This document shows positions 8,809 through 17,254 of a DNA stretch of 64,000 nt, one piece after another. The DNA lies in contig NZ_JAUEPM010000007.1 of NCBI RefSeq assembly GCF_030406385.1, positions 150,549-214,548 on the forward strand. The letters run 5' to 3'. A program made the position numbers and the translations under genes. The first letter of the stretch is position 1, and each line of letters begins with the position of its first letter. This stretch comes from Microbacterium oryzae (GTDB lineage: Bacteria > Actinomycetota > Actinomycetes > Actinomycetales > Microbacteriaceae). The notes under the pieces are model-generated. The model made no database searches. It was not told the origin of the DNA and saw nothing but the letters and a program-made list of their open reading frames with translations.

Positions 8809-10359
8809 CTACTCGTCGATGAAGGCGGTACCGGCGTAGAGGTACCCACGAGCGGTGTACGACGCGTCGTGCACATCCACGGACTCGACCATCTGCCCGA
8901 CCACCATGACGACGACGCTGGTGAACGCCTCCTCGAGGATGTACTCGCTGAGCGCGTGCAGAGCGTCTTCGTAGTCGTCATCGGTCGCGGTCGTGAGAGC
9001 GTCGCGCAACTCGACGTACTCCTCCGGCCAGAACTTCGACGGGTTGCCCTCGCGCAGCGAGGGCAGCACGTTGAGGAGTGTGGCCGGGCCCAGACCATTC
9101 GTGCCGTGCAGGGGCAGGAACGACTGCCCTAGTTCGCCCGCGACCTGATTCTGGTCCCAGGTCGTCGGGTCCTGCACCGTGATGGTCGGCTTGAGCCCGA
9201 CCTCCTCGAGGTTGTTCCGCACGATTTCGGCGAGGCTGGTGTTCGAAGGCAGCCCGATCACGGTGACCTCGACGGAGGCCCCTACGGCGCCCGCCTCCTC
9301 GAGGAGCTGCTTGGCCTTCTCCGGGTCGTAGCTGTACCACTCGGCGAGGTCCTCGGGGTAGCCCGGCGCGCTCGGCTCCCAGAAGAGGTCGACGGGGCGG
9401 GCGGCGTCCCCGAACACCTGCGACGCGATGCGCTCGCGGTCGATGGCGTACTGGACGGCCTGGCGGGCCTCCTTCTTGTCGAAAGGCGCCTGCGTCGTGT
9501 TGACGCCGAACGGGTAGGCCGAGCTCACGGTGTCGACGATGTTGTACGCGCTGTTCGACGCCAGTGACTGGACGTCGATCGGGTTCATCGCCATCGCGAT
9601 GTCGGTGCGGTCGCTGCGCACCGCATTGAGCATCGCGGTGCTGTCGCTGATGATCGCGACCTCGATGCCGTCGAGGTGCGGCTTCTCTCCCCAGTAGTCG
9701 TCATACCGAGCCAGCTTGGCTTCGGATCCCGGAGACCAGCTCTCGAAGGTGAACGGACCCGTGCCGATGAGCTGCGACCCGTCGGCAACCCCGGCGAATG
9801 TCTCCGGGTCGACGATGTACGCGTACTCGAAGAGGTCGAACACCGTCGGCGTCGGGGCGGAGAAGTTGATCGTGAGCGTGGTCGGGCTCGTCACGTCGAT
9901 GGATTCGAAGGTGCGGGCGATGAACCCGACCTGCGAATTGTTCTGCGGGTCCGCCGCGGCTTCGATCGAGAACTTGACGTCATCGGCAGTCATCGTCCTG
10001 CCCGAGTGGAAGGTGACGTCGTCGCGGAGGGTGATGTCGATGCTCATGCTGTCATCCGCGACGGTCCACTCCGTGGCCAGCAACGGCTGGGGCTGCATGT
10101 CCGCGTCGTATTTCGTGAGCGTCTCGTACACGTTGGATGCCCACGCGGCGTTGCCGGCGCGGCCGGCCAGCAGGTTGGCAGGCTGCAGATCACCGCTCTG
10201 CGCGATGGCAAGGGTGCCTCCCTCGACCGGGGTCGCGGTCTCGGTGGCGGCGGAGTCTTCCTGTTGCACCGCCGATTGGCATCCCGTCAGTGCGAGCGAC
10301 AGTACGGCGATCCCGGTGACGGCCGCGGTAGCGAACTTGTGTCGCGCCTTATTCAACAT
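8809..10359 (-). CDS. Solute-binding lipoprotein, family 5 (Dpp/Opp type)
   Basis: A 516-residue extracytoplasmic binding protein of SBP family 5. The N-terminus is a lipoprotein signal with lipobox LTGC and Cys27 as the lipidated residue. The mature part has the family segment ETLTKYDADMQPQPLLATEW and further on VTFHSGRTMTADDVKFSIEA. It is the first gene of the importer operon and would deliver substrate to the permeases at 7729 and 6816. The family binds peptides but also oligosaccharides and glycosides, so the ligand is open; the downstream sulfatases suggest a sulfated compound. A promoter is visible upstream. Confidence 0.92.
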   Translation of the reverse strand: MLNKARHKFATAAVTGIAVLSLALTGCQSAVQQEDSAATETATPVEGGTLAIAQSGDLQPANLLAGRAGNAAWASNVYETLTKYDADMQPQPLLATEWTVADDSMSIDITLRDDVTFHSGRTMTADDVKFSIEAAADPQNNSQVGFIARTFESIDVTSPTTLTINFSAPTPTVFDLFEYAYIVDPETFAGVADGSQLIGTGPFTFESWSPGSEAKLARYDDYWGEKPHLDGIEVAIISDSTAMLNAVRSDRTDIAMAMNPIDVQSLASNSAYNIVDTVSSAYPFGVNTTQAPFDKKEARQAVQYAIDRERIASQVFGDAARPVDLFWEPSAPGYPEDLAEWYSYDPEKAKQLLEEAGAVGASVEVTVIGLPSNTSLAEIVRNNLEEVGLKPTITVQDPTTWDQNQVAGELGQSFLPLHGTNGLGPATLLNVLPSLREGNPSKFWPEEYVELRDALTTATDDDYEDALHALSEYILEEAFTSVVVMVVGQMVESVDVHDASYTARGYLYAGTAFIDE

Positions 10360-10397
10360 CGTTGTGAACTCCTCATTGAGCGGACTGGCTGTGGAGA

Positions 10398-10426
10398 AAC
10401 CTAGCGAGCGCTTAGTTAGTTTGCAA
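10398..10426 (-). promoter_or_regulatory. Sigma-70-type promoter with TetR-like site in the spacer
   Basis: On the minus strand TTGCAA (10421-10426) and TAGGTT (10398-10403) are separated by exactly 17 bp, about 40 bp upstream of the solute-binding protein gene. The spacer lies within CTAACTAAGCGCTCGCTAG (10401-10419), an imperfect inverted repeat (CTAAGCG/CGCTAG) like many TetR-family operators. A repressor bound here would block the promoter. The site is also about 100 bp upstream of the divergent FGE gene, so one regulator could coordinate sulfatases and their activating enzyme. Confidence 0.5.
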
Positions 10427-10516
10427 GACCCACTTCGCCCGTGAGAAACAGGCCGTCAGGGAGTGGACGAGGGTCCTTCGAAGCAGCTGTCCCTCGCCGC
10501 GGGATACCGTGGAGAC

Positions 10517-11494
10517 GTGACTGATGACAGTGCAGGATGCGGCTGCGGATGCGGGACCCCGGGCCGGAGCGCCTTCGTGCAGCTTGGAACGCGTCCCGTG
10601 GAGCCGACTACTCCCCCGCGAGCCGGGCGCCACACGATCGAGCAGGCGCACGTGCCCGCGGGCACCTTCACGATGGGCGACTCGTCTGGTGACCGCAATC
10701 CTCAGGACGGCGAGACGCCCCTGCACCCGGTGACCCTGAGCGCATTCGACATCGACGCGACCTCCGTCACGAACGCCGACTTCGCGAAGTTCGTCGACGA
10801 TACCGGCTACCGCACCGAGGCGGAGACGTTCGGCTTCTCGGCCGTGTTCCACCTCGCCGTCGCCGCTCCCGAGGAGGACATCGTCGGCCAGCCGCCCGGC
10901 ACCCCCTGGTGGTTCGGCGTCAAGAACGCCGACTGGCGCCACCCCGGCGGATCGCGATCCGACCTCGACGGCCTCTCCGACCATCCGGTCGTGCACATCA
11001 GCTGGAACGACGCGGTCACGTACTGCGCGTGGGCCGGGCGGCGCCTCCCCACCGAGGCCGAGTGGGAGTACGCCGCGCGCGGTGGCATCGCCGACGCCAA
11101 GTACCCGTGGGGCGACGCCGAGGTCGACGAGGGCGGATGGCGCGCCAACATCTGGCAGGGGACGTTCCCTCGCGAGAACACCCTCGACGACGGATGGCTG
11201 ACCACGGCTCCGGTCCGCTCGTTCGAGCCGAATGGCTACGGCCTGTGGCAGCCGGTCGGCAACGTGTGGGAGTGGTGCCAGGACTGGTTCGACCCCCGCA
11301 CCTACCAGCGCGGCGCTGTCACCGCCCCGACGGGACCCGAGCGCGGCCAGGTGCGCGTGCTGCGCGGCGGCAGCTACCTCTGCCACATCTCGTACTGCAA
11401 CCGGTACCGCAACTCCGCACGCTCGCAGAACACCCCCGACTCGTCGATGGGCAACGCGGGCTTCCGCACGGTCGCCCTGGAGGCCACGGCATGA
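10517..11494 (+). CDS. Formylglycine-generating enzyme (sulfatase-modifying factor)
   Basis: FGE oxidises the Cys of CxPxR in newly made sulfatases to the catalytic formylglycine. The 325-residue protein has the FGE-sulfatase fold throughout: PAGTFTMGD near the start, LPTEAEWEYAARGG, GNVWEWCQDWF, and the C-terminal GGSYLCHISYCNRYR with both active-site cysteines five residues apart (Cys289 and Cys294), as in the Streptomyces enzyme. The GTG at 10517 is preferred because it gives a short leader with the CGCGCG...TP motif common in actinobacterial homologues; an ATG at 10463 in frame would add 18 residues. Cys8, Cys10 and Cys12 could bind metal. It presumably activates the five sulfatases nearby. 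A DUF202 gene overlaps its stop. Confidence 0.93.
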   Translation: MTDDSAGCGCGCGTPGRSAFVQLGTRPVEPTTPPRAGRHTIEQAHVPAGTFTMGDSSGDRNPQDGETPLHPVTLSAFDIDATSVTNADFAKFVDDTGYRTEAETFGFSAVFHLAVAAPEEDIVGQPPGTPWWFGVKNADWRHPGGSRSDLDGLSDHPVVHISWNDAVTYCAWAGRRLPTEAEWEYAARGGIADAKYPWGDAEVDEGGWRANIWQGTFPRENTLDDGWLTTAPVRSFEPNGYGLWQPVGNVWEWCQDWFDPRTYQRGAVTAPTGPERGQVRVLRGGSYLCHISYCNRYRNSARSQNTPDSSMGNAGFRTVALEATA

Positions 11495-11844
11495 ATCGAT
11501 TCCCCCAGCGGGTCTACCGCCACGGCGACGAGCCCGACCCGCGCTTCAGCCTCGCCAACGAGCGGACGTTCCTCGCCTGGCTGCGCACGGCGCTCGCCAT
11601 GTACGCCGGGGCGTTCGCGCTCGAGGCGCTCGCCCTCCCCGAGGCGACGGCGTGGCGTCTGGCGGCGGCCGGCGTCTTCCTCATCCTCGGAACGCTCGCG
11701 GCCATCCAGGCCTGGATCGGCTGGTCGCAGACCGAGAAGGCGCTGCGCAACAACAAACCGCTGCCGGGTCTCGGCGTGGGCGGGGTGCTCGTCGTCGGCG
11801 TGATCGTCGCCGTCGCGCTCGTCACCGTCGGGATGTTCGTGTGA
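11491..11844 (+). CDS. DUF202 (YidH-like) small membrane protein
   Basis: A 117-residue protein with three predicted membrane helices. It has the DUF202 signature LANERTFLAWLRTALAMYAG near the N-terminus, then two further hydrophobic segments. The ATG overlaps the FGE stop (ATGA), so translation is coupled to FGE. The biochemical function of DUF202 proteins is not established. The tight link to FGE here suggests a role linked to sulfatase activation or membrane association, but this is only context. Confidence 0.85.
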   Translation: MNRFPQRVYRHGDEPDPRFSLANERTFLAWLRTALAMYAGAFALEALALPEATAWRLAAAGVFLILGTLAAIQAWIGWSQTEKALRNNKPLPGLGVGGVLVVGVIVAVALVTVGMFV

Positions 11845-12179
11845 GCGAGACCGTCTTCGACCCGGGCCTGCAGCCCGAGCGGACGCTCCTCGCCTGGCGG
11901 CGCACCTGCCTGTCGTTCGGCCTCGGCAGCCTCGTCGCGATGCGCTTCACGGCCGAGGTCGCCGGGATCTTCGCCGTGCTGGTCGGCCTCATCGGCGCGG
12001 GTCTCGCCGTTGCCGCGTACTTCGCCGCTGCCGTCGGGTACCAGCGCGCGAATGCGTCGCTCAACCGCACCGGCTCGCTCGAGCACGGCGCGTGGCCGAT
12101 GGCGCTCGCGACCGCCGCCGCCCTGGTGCTGGGCGCTGCGTGCGCCGCCTATCTCGTGCTGAGCGCGCTCCGCGGCTGA
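11841..12179 (+). CDS. Second DUF202-type small membrane protein
   Basis: A 112-residue protein starting with GTG at 11841, overlapping the previous stop by four bases. It has the same short signature, LQPERTLLAWRRTCLSFGLG, followed by two more membrane helices (AGIFAVLVGLIGAGLAVAAY and a C-terminal helix). It is related to the preceding protein, probably by an old duplication; the pair may form a heteromer. Function unknown. It closes the FGE operon and is followed by repeat-rich intergenic DNA. Confidence 0.8.
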   Translation: MSETVFDPGLQPERTLLAWRRTCLSFGLGSLVAMRFTAEVAGIFAVLVGLIGAGLAVAAYFAAAVGYQRANASLNRTGSLEHGAWPMALATAAALVLGAACAAYLVLSALRG

Positions 12180-12200
12180 TTCGCCGCACCCAACCCGGGC

Positions 12201-12459
12201 GTTGAGCGAGCAAGCGAGACGAAACGCCGCGACCCGCCCTCGAAAACGGCCGCCGCGTTTCGTCTGCGCTCGCCGTCCGAGGTGGCGACGCAGCCTACCC
12301 CGGACGTTGAGCGAGCGAAGCGAGACGAAACGCCGCGACCCGTTCTCGACAACGGCTCACCGCGTTTCGTCTGCGCTCGCTGGCGCTCGCTCCGCTCACC
12401 GTCCGGCGGCGGCGACGCGGCCTACCCCGGACGTTGAGCGAGCGAAGCGAGACGAAACG
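12201..12459 (+). repeat. Dispersed intergenic repeat, locus 1 (three direct copies plus inverted copies)
   Basis: The 432-bp gap between 12180 and 12611 holds no gene. It contains GTTGAG followed by the core GCGAGCGAAGCGAGACGAAA at about 12306-12332 and 12433-12459, and a variant lacking one base at 12201-12226. Inverted copies (CGTTTCGTCTGCGCTCGC...) lie at about 12253-12280 and 12362-12400, so long hairpins can form between direct and inverted copies. The same unit recurs at 15117-15375 and 26517-26541. It behaves like a REP-type palindromic repeat family. Confidence 0.8.
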
Positions 12460-12611
12460 CCACCACCCGCCCGGACGTGGGGGCAACCGCGCTCGCTGGC
12501 GCTCGCTCCGCCCGGCATCCGCTGGCGCGCGTAATCGCGCGCCACCTCTGCTAGTCTCTTCCGCATCTAGTCGCAAAAGCACCTATGGCGCCTGACCTCG
12601 ATGGAGAGCAG

Positions 12612-13220
12612 ATGAAACTCGAGTCTCCGCTCCTGGGACTCCTCGCGGCGCGCCGGATGACGGGCTACGACATCCGCAAGTGGACGACCGTCGAGGGCAA
12701 GTTCTTGGGCCTGGACCGACATCCGAGTCAGATCTACCGCGAGCTCAACCGGATGGAAGCCGACGGGCTCGTCGAGCACGAGGTCGACGCGCGCGACGGC
12801 GCTCCCGACGCTAAGCTCTACCAGCTCACTCCGGCCGGGTTCGAGCGGCTGCTGTCATGGGTGCGGTCTGCGTACGTTCCGCCTGCACGGTTTCAGAATC
12901 CCGAGTTCGTCATGCGCCTTCGGATCACAGCGATGATCGACCCCCCTCGCGCGCGCCTCCTCGTGGAGGAAGAGCACGCCGCGCGCGTTCTGCAGGTCGC
13001 GGAGAACCGCGGCCGCTCGCGCGCCTTCGACCACCTCGAGGCGGAACAGGCGAATCCGCAGGTCGACACCCGCGCCCTCGCGTTGGTGACCGACGCCATG
13101 AATGAGTACGGCCAGCAGTCGATCGACTCCTGGATCGCCTGGCTCAAGAAGATGATGCTCGACCTCGACGAACTGCTCGCCGCATCCGTCGACACGACCA
13201 AGGATGGCGGTGCCGCGTGA
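12612..13220 (+). CDS. PadR-family transcriptional regulator
   Basis: A 202-residue regulator. Residues 1-80 are the PadR winged helix (KLESPLLGLLAARRMTGYDI, then a recognition region and a QLTPAGF wing); the rest matches the helical C-terminal domain of the Vir-like PadR subfamily. ATG at 12612 is chosen over an in-frame ATG at 12585 because GGAG lies six bases upstream and family members begin just before LLGLL. Its stop overlaps the GTG of the sulfatase gene (GTGA), so it probably controls this two-gene unit. The inducer is unknown. Confidence 0.88.
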   Translation: MKLESPLLGLLAARRMTGYDIRKWTTVEGKFLGLDRHPSQIYRELNRMEADGLVEHEVDARDGAPDAKLYQLTPAGFERLLSWVRSAYVPPARFQNPEFVMRLRITAMIDPPRARLLVEEEHAARVLQVAENRGRSRAFDHLEAEQANPQVDTRALALVTDAMNEYGQQSIDSWIAWLKKMMLDLDELLAASVDTTKDGGAA

Positions 13221-14992
13221 AGGCGATCATGGTGCTGTTCGACAGTCTGAACAGACGCTTCCTGCCCCCCTACGGGTCGGAGGGGATCCACGCCCCGAAC
13301 TTCGCGCGCCTGGCTCGTCGCACCGTGGTGTTCGACACCGCGTACGCGGGCTCGATGCCCTGCATGCCGGCGCGCCGCGAGCTGCACACCGGTCGCTACA
13401 ACTTCCTGCACCGCTCGTGGGGACCGCTCGAGCCCTTCGACGACTCGGTCCCGGAGATGCTGTCGGCGTCGGGCGTGTACACGCATCTCACGACCGACCA
13501 CCAGCACTACTGGGAGGACGGCGGCGCGACCTTCCACAACCGCTACAACACGTACGAGTTCTTCCGCGGCCAGGAGGGCGACGCATGGAAGGGCCACGTC
13601 GACGACCCGGAAGACGTCGAAAGCCCCCGGCGGATGCGGCACGGGCTCTGGCGGCAGGATCTCATCAACCGGCAGTACCTGCAGAACGAGGCCGACCATC
13701 CGCAGACGCTCGTCTTCGACGCGGGTCTCGAGTTCATCGAGACGAACAAGAACGCGAGCAAGGACTGGTTCCTGCAGATCGAGTGCTTCGACCCGCACGA
13801 GCCCTTCTTCTCTTACGAGGACTATCGCAAGCACTACTCGCCCCTCGACGAGCCCGCTCCTGTCTTCGACTGGCCCGACTACAAGCGCACGACGGAGGCC
13901 CCCGACGAGGTCGAGCGCGCCCGCGCGGAGTACTCGGCGCTGCTGACCATGTGCGATCGGTCCCTCGGACGCGTGCTCGACGCCATGGACGCGAACGGCA
14001 TGTGGGACGACACCATGCTGATCGTCTGCACCGACCACGGCTTCCTGCTCGGCGAGCACGGGTGGTGGGGCAAGAACGTTCAGCCCTGGTACGACGAGAA
14101 CATCCACACGCCGCTGTTCGTCTGGGACCCGCGCGCCGGCGTCGCTGGCGAGCGCCGCGACGAACTGGTGCAGACGGTCGATCTCGGGCCCACCGTGCTG
14201 GACTTCTTCGGCCTCGAGCCAACCGCGCGCATGCAGGGCAGGTCGATCGCAGGCCTCATCCGCGACGGCGAACCGGTGCGCGAGAGCGGACTGTTCGGCG
14301 CCTTCGGCGGCCACGTCAACGTGACCGACGGGCGCTACGTCTATATGCGCTCATCTGTGACGGAAGCCAACGCTCCCCTCTTCGAGCACACGCTGATGCC
14401 GACTCATATGGCGTCGCGCTTCAGCCCCGCTGAGCTCGAGGATGCCGAGCTCGTGCCGCCGCTGTCGTTCACGCAGGGCGTCCCCGTGCTGCGCATGCCG
14501 GGCCTGCCCTTCGGCAGCCCGTATGCCTTCGGAACGCTGCTGTTCGACCTCCACACCGATCCCGAGCAGCAGCACCCGATCATCGACGACGCGCTCGAGA
14601 TGCGGATGATCCGACTGCTGGTCGACGCGCTTCGCGCTGCGGACGCGCCGCCCTCTCAGTACGAGCGGCTCGGACTCCCCCTCGAGGGAGAGCCGACGGC
14701 GGACCACCTCCTCGGGGCGGCTCAGCAGCACCTGTACGCGCAGAGTCGCCTGCCGCTGCCGGCTGCGGATGATTTCTCGTCGGACTTCCCCGGTGTGAAC
14801 AGCATGCTGTCCAAGCTGCTGGCGACCCCGGCGACACGCGACGTGTTGACCGCCCGCCTCGGCGGGGCAGCGGCGTTCCTCGGCGCGAATGTCCCGGGCG
14901 CGACGGTCCTCGACCTCGCGGCCTTCACTCCATCCCTGACGGGAGAGCGGCTGCTCGCGCTCGACTCCGAGCTGCGCGCCGCAGTTCTCTGA
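13217..14992 (+). CDS. Type I sulfatase with C-terminal extension (CMPAR)
   Basis: A 591-residue sulfatase, the longest of the five. It opens with VKAIMVLFDSLNRRFLPPYG; Asp9 is a likely metal ligand. CMPAR at 49-53 carries Cys49, the formylglycine precursor, followed by RELHTGRYNF. VCTDHGFLLGEHGWWGK supplies the second metal site. About 100 residues after the catalytic fold form an extra C-terminal part of unknown role. No signal peptide is seen. It is translationally coupled to the PadR gene and lies just downstream of the FGE operon, on the same strand. Confidence 0.9.
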   Translation: MKAIMVLFDSLNRRFLPPYGSEGIHAPNFARLARRTVVFDTAYAGSMPCMPARRELHTGRYNFLHRSWGPLEPFDDSVPEMLSASGVYTHLTTDHQHYWEDGGATFHNRYNTYEFFRGQEGDAWKGHVDDPEDVESPRRMRHGLWRQDLINRQYLQNEADHPQTLVFDAGLEFIETNKNASKDWFLQIECFDPHEPFFSYEDYRKHYSPLDEPAPVFDWPDYKRTTEAPDEVERARAEYSALLTMCDRSLGRVLDAMDANGMWDDTMLIVCTDHGFLLGEHGWWGKNVQPWYDENIHTPLFVWDPRAGVAGERRDELVQTVDLGPTVLDFFGLEPTARMQGRSIAGLIRDGEPVRESGLFGAFGGHVNVTDGRYVYMRSSVTEANAPLFEHTLMPTHMASRFSPAELEDAELVPPLSFTQGVPVLRMPGLPFGSPYAFGTLLFDLHTDPEQQHPIIDDALEMRMIRLLVDALRAADAPPSQYERLGLPLEGEPTADHLLGAAQQHLYAQSRLPLPAADDFSSDFPGVNSMLSKLLATPATRDVLTARLGGAAAFLGANVPGATVLDLAAFTPSLTGERLLALDSELRAAVL

Positions 14993-15116
14993 AGCCCCTG
15001 CTGGTTCCGTCTCCATCGCTTGTGTGATGGATGACCTCCGCGCGGCCGGGCGGACACAACAGTGACGAGCCGGTGCTGGTCCTTCGTATGAAGTCACGCC
15101 TGCCCGACCCGGCCAC

Positions 15117-15375
15117 CGCGTTTCGTCTTCGCTCGCTGGCGCTCGCTCCGCTCAACGTCCGAGGGTGGCGACGCACCTACCCCGGACGTTGAGCGAGCGA
15201 AGCGAGACGAAACGCCGCAACCCGCTCCCGGACGTTGAGCGAGCGAAGCGAGACGAAACGCCGCAACCCGCTCCCGGACGTGGAGCGAGCGAAGCGAGAC
15301 GAAACGACGCAATCCATCCCTGAGAAGCGGCCCCCGCCTGTTTCGTCCTCGCTCGCTCCGCTCAACGTCCGAGGG
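15117..15375 (+). repeat. Dispersed intergenic repeat, locus 2 (three direct copies flanked by inverted copies)
   Basis: The 409-bp gap between the sulfatase stop and nhaA has no gene. Direct copies of the unit with core GCGAGCGAAGCGAGACGAAA start at about 15188, 15234 and 15281 (the last with GTGGAG instead of GTTGAG), spaced 46-47 bp. Inverted copies lie at about 15117-15162 and 15338-15372, so the array is bracketed by sequences able to fold back. As nhaA is convergent, the structure may also end transcription from both sides; that is inferred. Confidence 0.8.
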
Positions 15376-15401
15376 TGGGGGCGCGACCCGCCCGGTAACT
15401 C

Positions 15402-16670
15402 TCAGTCGTCGATCGGCCGGTCGCCGATTAGCGGTGTTTGACTGTCGGGCACGCCGTCCTCGTTCATATCGCTGCTGCGCGCCTTGCGGGCGTCCAGTCG
15501 CAGGGTGACGGCGGCGAGGATGGCCGCGAGCAGGCTCGCGATGAGGATCGCGATCTTCGCGCCCGATGTCGCCTCCTCGTCGGACTCGAACGAGAGCTCG
15601 GCGATGAGGAGGGAGACGGTGAACCCGATCGCGGTGAGGAAGCCGACGGGGAGGAGGTCGCGGATGCCGATGCGGTCGGGCAGGCGCAGCGGGGTCACCT
15701 TGGTGACGAGCGCGGTGACGCCGAGCACGCCGACGAGCTTTCCGATCACGAGGGCGGCGACGACCGCGATGACGACCGGCTCGGTGAGCACCTCGGCCGC
15801 GTCGCTGCCGACGACGGTCACGCCCGCTGCGAAGAAGGCGAAGATCGGCAGCGCGATGCCCGCCGACAGCGGCTTCACGGCATGCTCGAGCTTGTGCGTC
15901 CGCGGCTCGGTCTCGTCCCGCAGCGGGCGCGCGGGGATGCAGAAGCCGAGCAGCACGCCCGCGATCGTCGCGTGCACGCCCGACTCGTGCATGAGCGCCC
16001 AGGCGACGAGCGCCAGCGGGATCATCAGCCACCACGGCATGCGGCGAGCGCGCGCGGCGAGGGCGAACAGCGCGATCACGGCGATTGCCACCAGCAGGGT
16101 GACGAGATGGATGGTCGCGGTGTAGAACACGGCGATGACGACGATCGCGAGCAGGTCGTCTACGACCGCCAGGGTGAGGAGGAAGATCCGCAGCTCGACC
16201 GGCAGGCCGCGTCCAAAGATCCCGAGGATGGCCAGGGCGAACGCGATGTCCGTCGCGGTGGGGATGGCCCATCCGTGCAGCATCTCGGGAGCGCCGAGGC
16301 CGAGCACGACGCCGACGTAGATGAGGGCCGGCAGCATCATGCCGCCCACCGCCGCGAGCACGGGCACGGCGGCCTGCCGCGGGTTGCGGAGGTTGCCCGC
16401 GACGATCTCGTGCTTCAGCTCGACGCCGACGACGAAGAAGAAGACGGCAAGGAGCCCGTCGGCCGCCCACGTGGACAGCGACAGGTCGAGGTGGATGCTC
16501 TCAGGGCCGATCGTGAAGGCGGACAGCGCGCCGTAGCTCTCTCGCCACGGCGAGTTCGCCCAGGCGAGGCCGACGACGGCCGCAGCGATCATGAGCACGC
16601 CGCCCGTGACGTCCTGCGAGAAGCGGTGGGCGAAGCGGGCCCAGGGTGACCGGCGGGTGGTGGCTGTCAT
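15402..16670 (-). CDS. nhaA: Na+/H+ antiporter NhaA
   Basis: A 422-residue antiporter with about 12 membrane helices, normal NhaA length. Diagnostic segments are FFFVVGVELKHEIVAG, PTATDIAFALAILG and the ion-binding pair in LAVVDDLLAIVVIAVFY, followed by the GFTVSLLIAELSF region near the C-terminus. It exchanges sodium for protons across the membrane in pH and salt homeostasis. A polar tail of about 35 residues follows the last helix. It is a single-gene unit, convergent with the sulfatase at 13217. Confidence 0.95.
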   Translation of the reverse strand: MTATTRRSPWARFAHRFSQDVTGGVLMIAAAVVGLAWANSPWRESYGALSAFTIGPESIHLDLSLSTWAADGLLAVFFFVVGVELKHEIVAGNLRNPRQAAVPVLAAVGGMMLPALIYVGVVLGLGAPEMLHGWAIPTATDIAFALAILGIFGRGLPVELRIFLLTLAVVDDLLAIVVIAVFYTATIHLVTLLVAIAVIALFALAARARRMPWWLMIPLALVAWALMHESGVHATIAGVLLGFCIPARPLRDETEPRTHKLEHAVKPLSAGIALPIFAFFAAGVTVVGSDAAEVLTEPVVIAVVAALVIGKLVGVLGVTALVTKVTPLRLPDRIGIRDLLPVGFLTAIGFTVSLLIAELSFESDEEATSGAKIAILIASLLAAILAAVTLRLDARKARSSDMNEDGVPDSQTPLIGDRPIDD

Positions 16671-16758
16671 AAGAGTTCCTTACCGTCGACGAACGCGTCG
16701 CCGACCAGACTTCCCGGCACTCCGCGGTCCAGCCTACAGGTCGCCCTCCCCCTCGACC

Positions 16759-17166
16759 TCAGGAGAACAGCGACAGCGTCAGCAGCGAGGAGCCCGCGCT
16801 CTCGGAGTAATCCACGGTGACCGCGGACTTCCCCGGCTTGCCGGGCTTGTCCGGTTTCCCGGGCTTATCGGGCTTGTCCGGCTTGCCGGGCTTGTCGGGC
16901 TTGTCCTCGCACTGCCCTGACACGACGACACCGGGCACGCCGTCCGAGAACGGCCCGGCCTTCCCGTTCAAGCGATCGCGCACGAGGTCGGCGACATCGG
17001 CAGGAACATGCAGCACCGGCCCGCGGCACTCCAGCTCGTCGATCGTCACCTTGACCGTCACGTCGGCGTCGTCGCCGATCGGCTCGGCGGCGTGCGCGGC
17101 GCCACCGCTGATGAGTACGGCGCAGGCGCCCGCAAGCGCGCTCCACCGCAAGATATGCCCCCGCAT
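16759..17166 (-). CDS. Small secreted Pro-Gly-Lys-Asp repeat protein
   Basis: A 135-residue protein with a signal peptide (cleavage probably after AHA, residue 26), a small domain with two cysteines (47 and 86) and a low-complexity stretch at 89-113 built from DKP, GKP and PGK units, ending in a short serine/leucine-rich tail. The family is not recognised. The repeat would be an extended, charged linker, perhaps a wall or polysaccharide spacer. The ATG at 17166 starts directly before the signal peptide. It appears monocistronic. Confidence 0.7.
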   Translation of the reverse strand: MRGHILRWSALAGACAVLISGGAAHAAEPIGDDADVTVKVTIDELECRGPVLHVPADVADLVRDRLNGKAGPFSDGVPGVVVSGQCEDKPDKPGKPDKPDKPGKPDKPGKPGKSAVTVDYSESAGSSLLTLSLFS

Positions 17167-17207
17167 GCTCGAAGCCTAGTGGGGTCGAAGCTCGCCGCGC
17201 ATCACAC

Positions 17208-17232
17208 GGGGCCGGCCTCCGCAGCCGGCCCC
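17208..17232 (-). terminator. GC-rich hairpin after the sulfatase/GntR unit
   Basis: GGGGCCGGC (17208-17216) pairs with GCCGGCCCC (17224-17232) around a 7-nt loop, 22 bp after the GntR stop on the minus strand. No U run follows, so it is only a candidate terminator or transcript-end stabiliser. Confidence 0.4.
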
Positions 17233-17254
17233 GGGGCTGCCCCGCCGCTCACGA

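Noticed and set aside
10412..11386. Minus-strand frame of 324 codons opposite FGE
   Set aside because: The plus strand carries complete FGE motifs with both catalytic cysteines.
15188..15310. Possible CRISPR array or coding repeat
   Set aside because: The 46-47 bp units have nearly identical intervening bases, copies occur in both orientations and at other intergenic sites; frames across them are chance.
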